NCBI GenBank assembly: GCA_949357655.1 | Contig: CASHTG010000018.1 | Location: forward strand, 806,001 to 870,000 | Reading direction: 5' to 3' | Length of the DNA: 64,000 nt | Origin: Parascedosporium putredinis | Taxonomy: Eukaryota; Ascomycota; Sordariomycetes; Microascales; Microascaceae | Shown here: positions 61,462-64,000 of the stretch, piece after piece | Numbering within the stretch: the first letter of the stretch is position 1 | How the letters are laid out: every line of letters begins with the position of its first letter | Notes under the pieces: generated by a model | The model's database searches: none | What the model saw: the letters and a program-made list of their open reading frames with translations, nothing else | Told to the model about the DNA's origin: nothing | Position numbers and translations under genes: made by a program

Positions 61462-61965
61462 TCAGATCAAAACCAGCCAACCAGCGACAAGGTGTTGTGT
61501 CCGAGAGAGACTGTCGTCGCAAACGGAAATCCTAACCCCGCGCTCCCTGGACTTCCTCCTCCCTCTTTGAGAATGAGCTGGCGCCGGTGTCGGTTCCCGG
61601 GAATAATGCAAGAACGCCTCCGTGACTTCATACCCGAGCGTCGCAAGAACTCGACGAGTTCCGCTGCGGCCGTTTGTCGAAAGGGCACCCACCGTCTTCC
61701 CATCATGGCCTAGCTGCTCCTCCCATTGGCGGAGGCAGTGGGAGAACGATCTGATCATGATCATGATCCTACATGTATGCTGTTCTTGAATAAGACGAGG
61801 GCTGGCCAATTGACATCGCCCTCGACGATAGGCAATCTTGCTCTTTGCCGAGAGGGTAAATCCCCGATTCCCGACTCTCGTGGGTGAGGACTGTGCCGAG
61901 GTAGGGGGCACCCTGTTATAAAACTCATCGACTAAATTAGATAGGATGCTCTCAGTGCTAGACAT
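61462..61965 (-). CDS. Hypothetical protein (167 aa, doubtful)
   Basis: An open frame from ATG at 61965 to a stop at 61462. It opens with an acidic, helix-like MSSTESILSNLVDEFYNR and then becomes basic. No domain is recognised, and no splice sites or neighbours support it. It may be a chance frame or a piece of a broken gene. Confidence 0.18.
   Translation of the reverse strand: MSSTESILSNLVDEFYNRVPPTSAQSSPTRVGNRGFTLSAKSKIAYRRGRCQLASPRLIQEQHTCRIMIMIRSFSHCLRQWEEQLGHDGKTVGALSTNGRSGTRRVLATLGYEVTEAFLHYSREPTPAPAHSQRGRRKSRERGVRISVCDDSLSRTQHLVAGWLVLI
61754..61769. repeat. Perfect 16-base palindrome (GATCAT repeats)
   Basis: GATCATGATCATGATC equals its own reverse complement. Confidence 0.95.
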
Positions 61966-63109
61966 GATCGTATCGTCTCTTGATAAAATAAGCAGTACGG
62001 CTGCCTCGGGGGTCTAATTCACCCCAACACCGCGAAAGAATCGTTCTAGAAATCAATGCCAGCTGGGTCAGGTGAACTTTATCGGTCCAGTGTAGCTCAC
62101 CGTCTTTCTACCAGGCAATCTTTACTCATAATGAGACGCCGGGAGACAGCAGACCGCGTGCCTAATAATGGCCGAGGTGAGAGGCTCCTTGGAAGATACT
62201 ACTTCCGGGCCTGGCACACTTTCTCGAAAAAGAGTGACAAGATCTAGATTAACCACTAACCCATCGTGGCAGGCGATCCTAGTTGAGCCGGTTCTTCACA
62301 GCCCATTCCATTCCATTCCCATCCGTGCAATCCTTCCCGCCTAACTACTGAGGGAGGGACAAGGAAGCCTCGTGGAAGGGCAGAAACGACACGAAGAAAT
62401 CAACGCTAGTCCTCATGATGCTAATCAAACGAACGAATTACGCCCCGCCTCGGCCGTTATGCTGCGGTCCTTGATCCCAAGCCAAGCATTGGCTTTGAAC
62501 AGCAGCCGAGTAGCAGCGGAAAACACTTGATTGGGGCAAAGAGAAACCCGTCATGACCGTGAGGAAAATCTAGACCCACTCAGGATCTCTTCTAACACCT
62601 TCCTGAGGTGGAGATGGAAAATATGGAAGACTGGTGATGAACGTTACAGTTCTTAGGTTGATCGCTCCTGGCGGAAAATCGGTGCCCCACTTAGCCTCTC
62701 AAGGGGGCAATGATCCATTCGCAAGTGTGAGCACAACTTTGTCCCCCCTCAAATGTTCAGAATAATTTTGATCATGATGATCTCGTAGTTCTCCAAGTAC
62801 TTGGCTAGATCTCTCGTTCTTTGTGGACCGCATCACTCCTGCACAATGGCGAGATCTCCCATCCCACCTCCCGGGATCGAGGCACCCCATTGGGGACAAT
62901 GCAGCTGTCCCTCGTCTCGCCAACACTGGCTGGCAGTGAACACCAACTAGGGTCTGAGTCATAGTTTTCACCCAATGCATCGCCGCCACTGGATCGTTCC
63001 TGGCAGGTCAGCCATGGCAGTGCCGGTGAGGAACCCCATCGTCCACTCAGAGCCATCGAAAACTCCACGAAAATCACATGGGAATCCAGGGGTGCGAGAG
63101 CAGGTTGGT

Positions 63110-63140
63110 CTGGCTGACTGGCTGACTGGTTGACTTGACT
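63110..63140. repeat. TGACTGGC short tandem repeat
   Basis: Three to four imperfect copies of CTGGCTGA in non-coding DNA. Confidence 0.75.
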
Positions 63141-64000
63141 TCATCGCTCGTTGATATGAAATACAGGTTGCATTTCCCTTCATCTTTGACTACAAGCGAT
63201 GGTCCTTATTATTGTTACCAGGTCCAGCCTCCAAGAATTCACCGAGGTTGAAACTGAAAACTAAAATGCGCCGGAATGCTTGTCCGCTCACCGCCCCGTC
63301 TCATTGGGTAAGTCGGGAGACGTAATAATACGTAATGTCCTGAATGAACAGCAAGTTTATGGTGCCGGCCATGGGGAACGCCCCTCAAGGGCAAACGGAT
63401 ATTAGATGAAGCAGTCATACAGCATCTATGTAGGTTCCGTGAGACGCCAGACGCCTTCCAGGAAAACAACCAACTGGAATCGTCCGGATGAACTCAAAAA
63501 TCCCCTATTCTACCAGGAGGATCGGTTGAAATTTGCATATGCATTAGGGGTGTTCGTGTCAACTCAAGCCAACTTAGCGGTTAAGGCTTGAATGTTCAAA
63601 TGGAGAGTGTTCAAATGTTTTATCAATAGGCTGTACGCGAGCAGCCGGGAACGGGGCTCGGCTGGCTTCTATGACGATTTCGCTCGAGATTTGGAGGCCG
63701 ATTTCCGCGAGGCCGACCGACTTCCGCATCAACCAGAGCAACTCCAGGGCAGGGGACAGGACAGGAGGAGTCGAGGATGCAGCCTAAAGCTGATGAGATG
63801 CTCACCCAGGAGCTGCATAATATTACCTGCAGTCGGATTTAGGGTCTCGTAGCGCCGTCACACTCCTGTGCGAGATGTGCGATGCAAGGAGCCTCTGCAA
63901 CCTCAACATCACCTGGTCATGGCACCCTTGCATCATTCCTCCAGACTGTGACACTGCAACGTCCTCAGGGATCTCTATGGGCGATCAAAGACAGGCTACC

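Larger units (their letters stand above)
58919..64000. other. Right end without a supportable gene
   Basis: SFP1 promoter followed by about 5 kb with no recognised coding region. The best frame is 61462-61965 (-), 167 residues from an ATG (MSSTESILSNLVDEFYNRV) to a stop, but it matches nothing I know. A 16-base palindrome lies at 61754-61769 and a TGACTGGC repeat at about 63110-63140. Confidence 0.4.

Noticed and set aside
1..64000. tRNA, rRNA, CRISPR, insertion sequences and retroelements
   Set aside because: I looked for B-box-like motifs, repeat-spacer arrays and polymerase/transposase motifs by eye and found nothing convincing; tRNAscan or a transposon library search would be decisive.

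Overview
This window reads as nuclear DNA of a filamentous ascomycete (Pezizomycotina; Sordariomycete-like by overall impression, not proven). The evidence is short spliceosomal introns with GTACGT/GTAAGT-type donors, CT-rich leaders, and fungal proteins: an eisosome BAR protein, L-arabinitol 4-dehydrogenase, a LaeA-like methyltransferase, an Sfp1-type split zinc finger and Pex13. I see no operons, CRISPR arrays, rRNA, convincing tRNA or intact transposon.

Layout. At the left edge (about 1-846, -) is the 5' part of a protein with tandem SUMO-interaction-like motifs. Then come PIL1/LSP1 (3271-4809, +), the NatC LSM subunit NAA38 (5667-6238, -), a fungal C2H2 zinc-finger gene (8192-9853, +) and the repair nuclease RAD2/XPG (10757-14432, +). 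PEX13 (16229-17821, +) is followed by 5 kb without a recognised gene, then a small secreted protein (22948-23263, +). LAD1 (27250-28930, +) and ATP synthase subunit g (29639-30545, +) follow. After a gene-poor stretch comes a lone LaeA-like methyltransferase (34405-35807, -), then about 10.6 kb with no supportable gene. The dense right part holds the TFIIA large subunit (46450-48087, -), CDC20 (49135-50902, -), a Kelch-BTB protein (51792-54251, +) and an SFP1-like factor (56032 to about 58918, -). From 58.9 kb to the end nothing is convincing.

Most genes are housekeeping: membrane eisosomes, N-terminal acetylation, excision repair, peroxisome import, pentose catabolism, respiration, basal transcription, the cell cycle and growth control. 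Neighbours are not functionally linked. The methyltransferase and the small secreted protein are the accessory-type genes and lie in the gene-poor parts.

The striking feature is that ten of the fourteen genes are broken by small reading-frame shifts, about 23 in all. Both sides of each break match the expected family. Most are a missing base, often in a homopolymer run, and the four shortest or simplest genes are clean. I read this as sequence/assembly indel error rather than pseudogenes, but that is inference. Exon borders were placed by hand and are approximate where a break is near.
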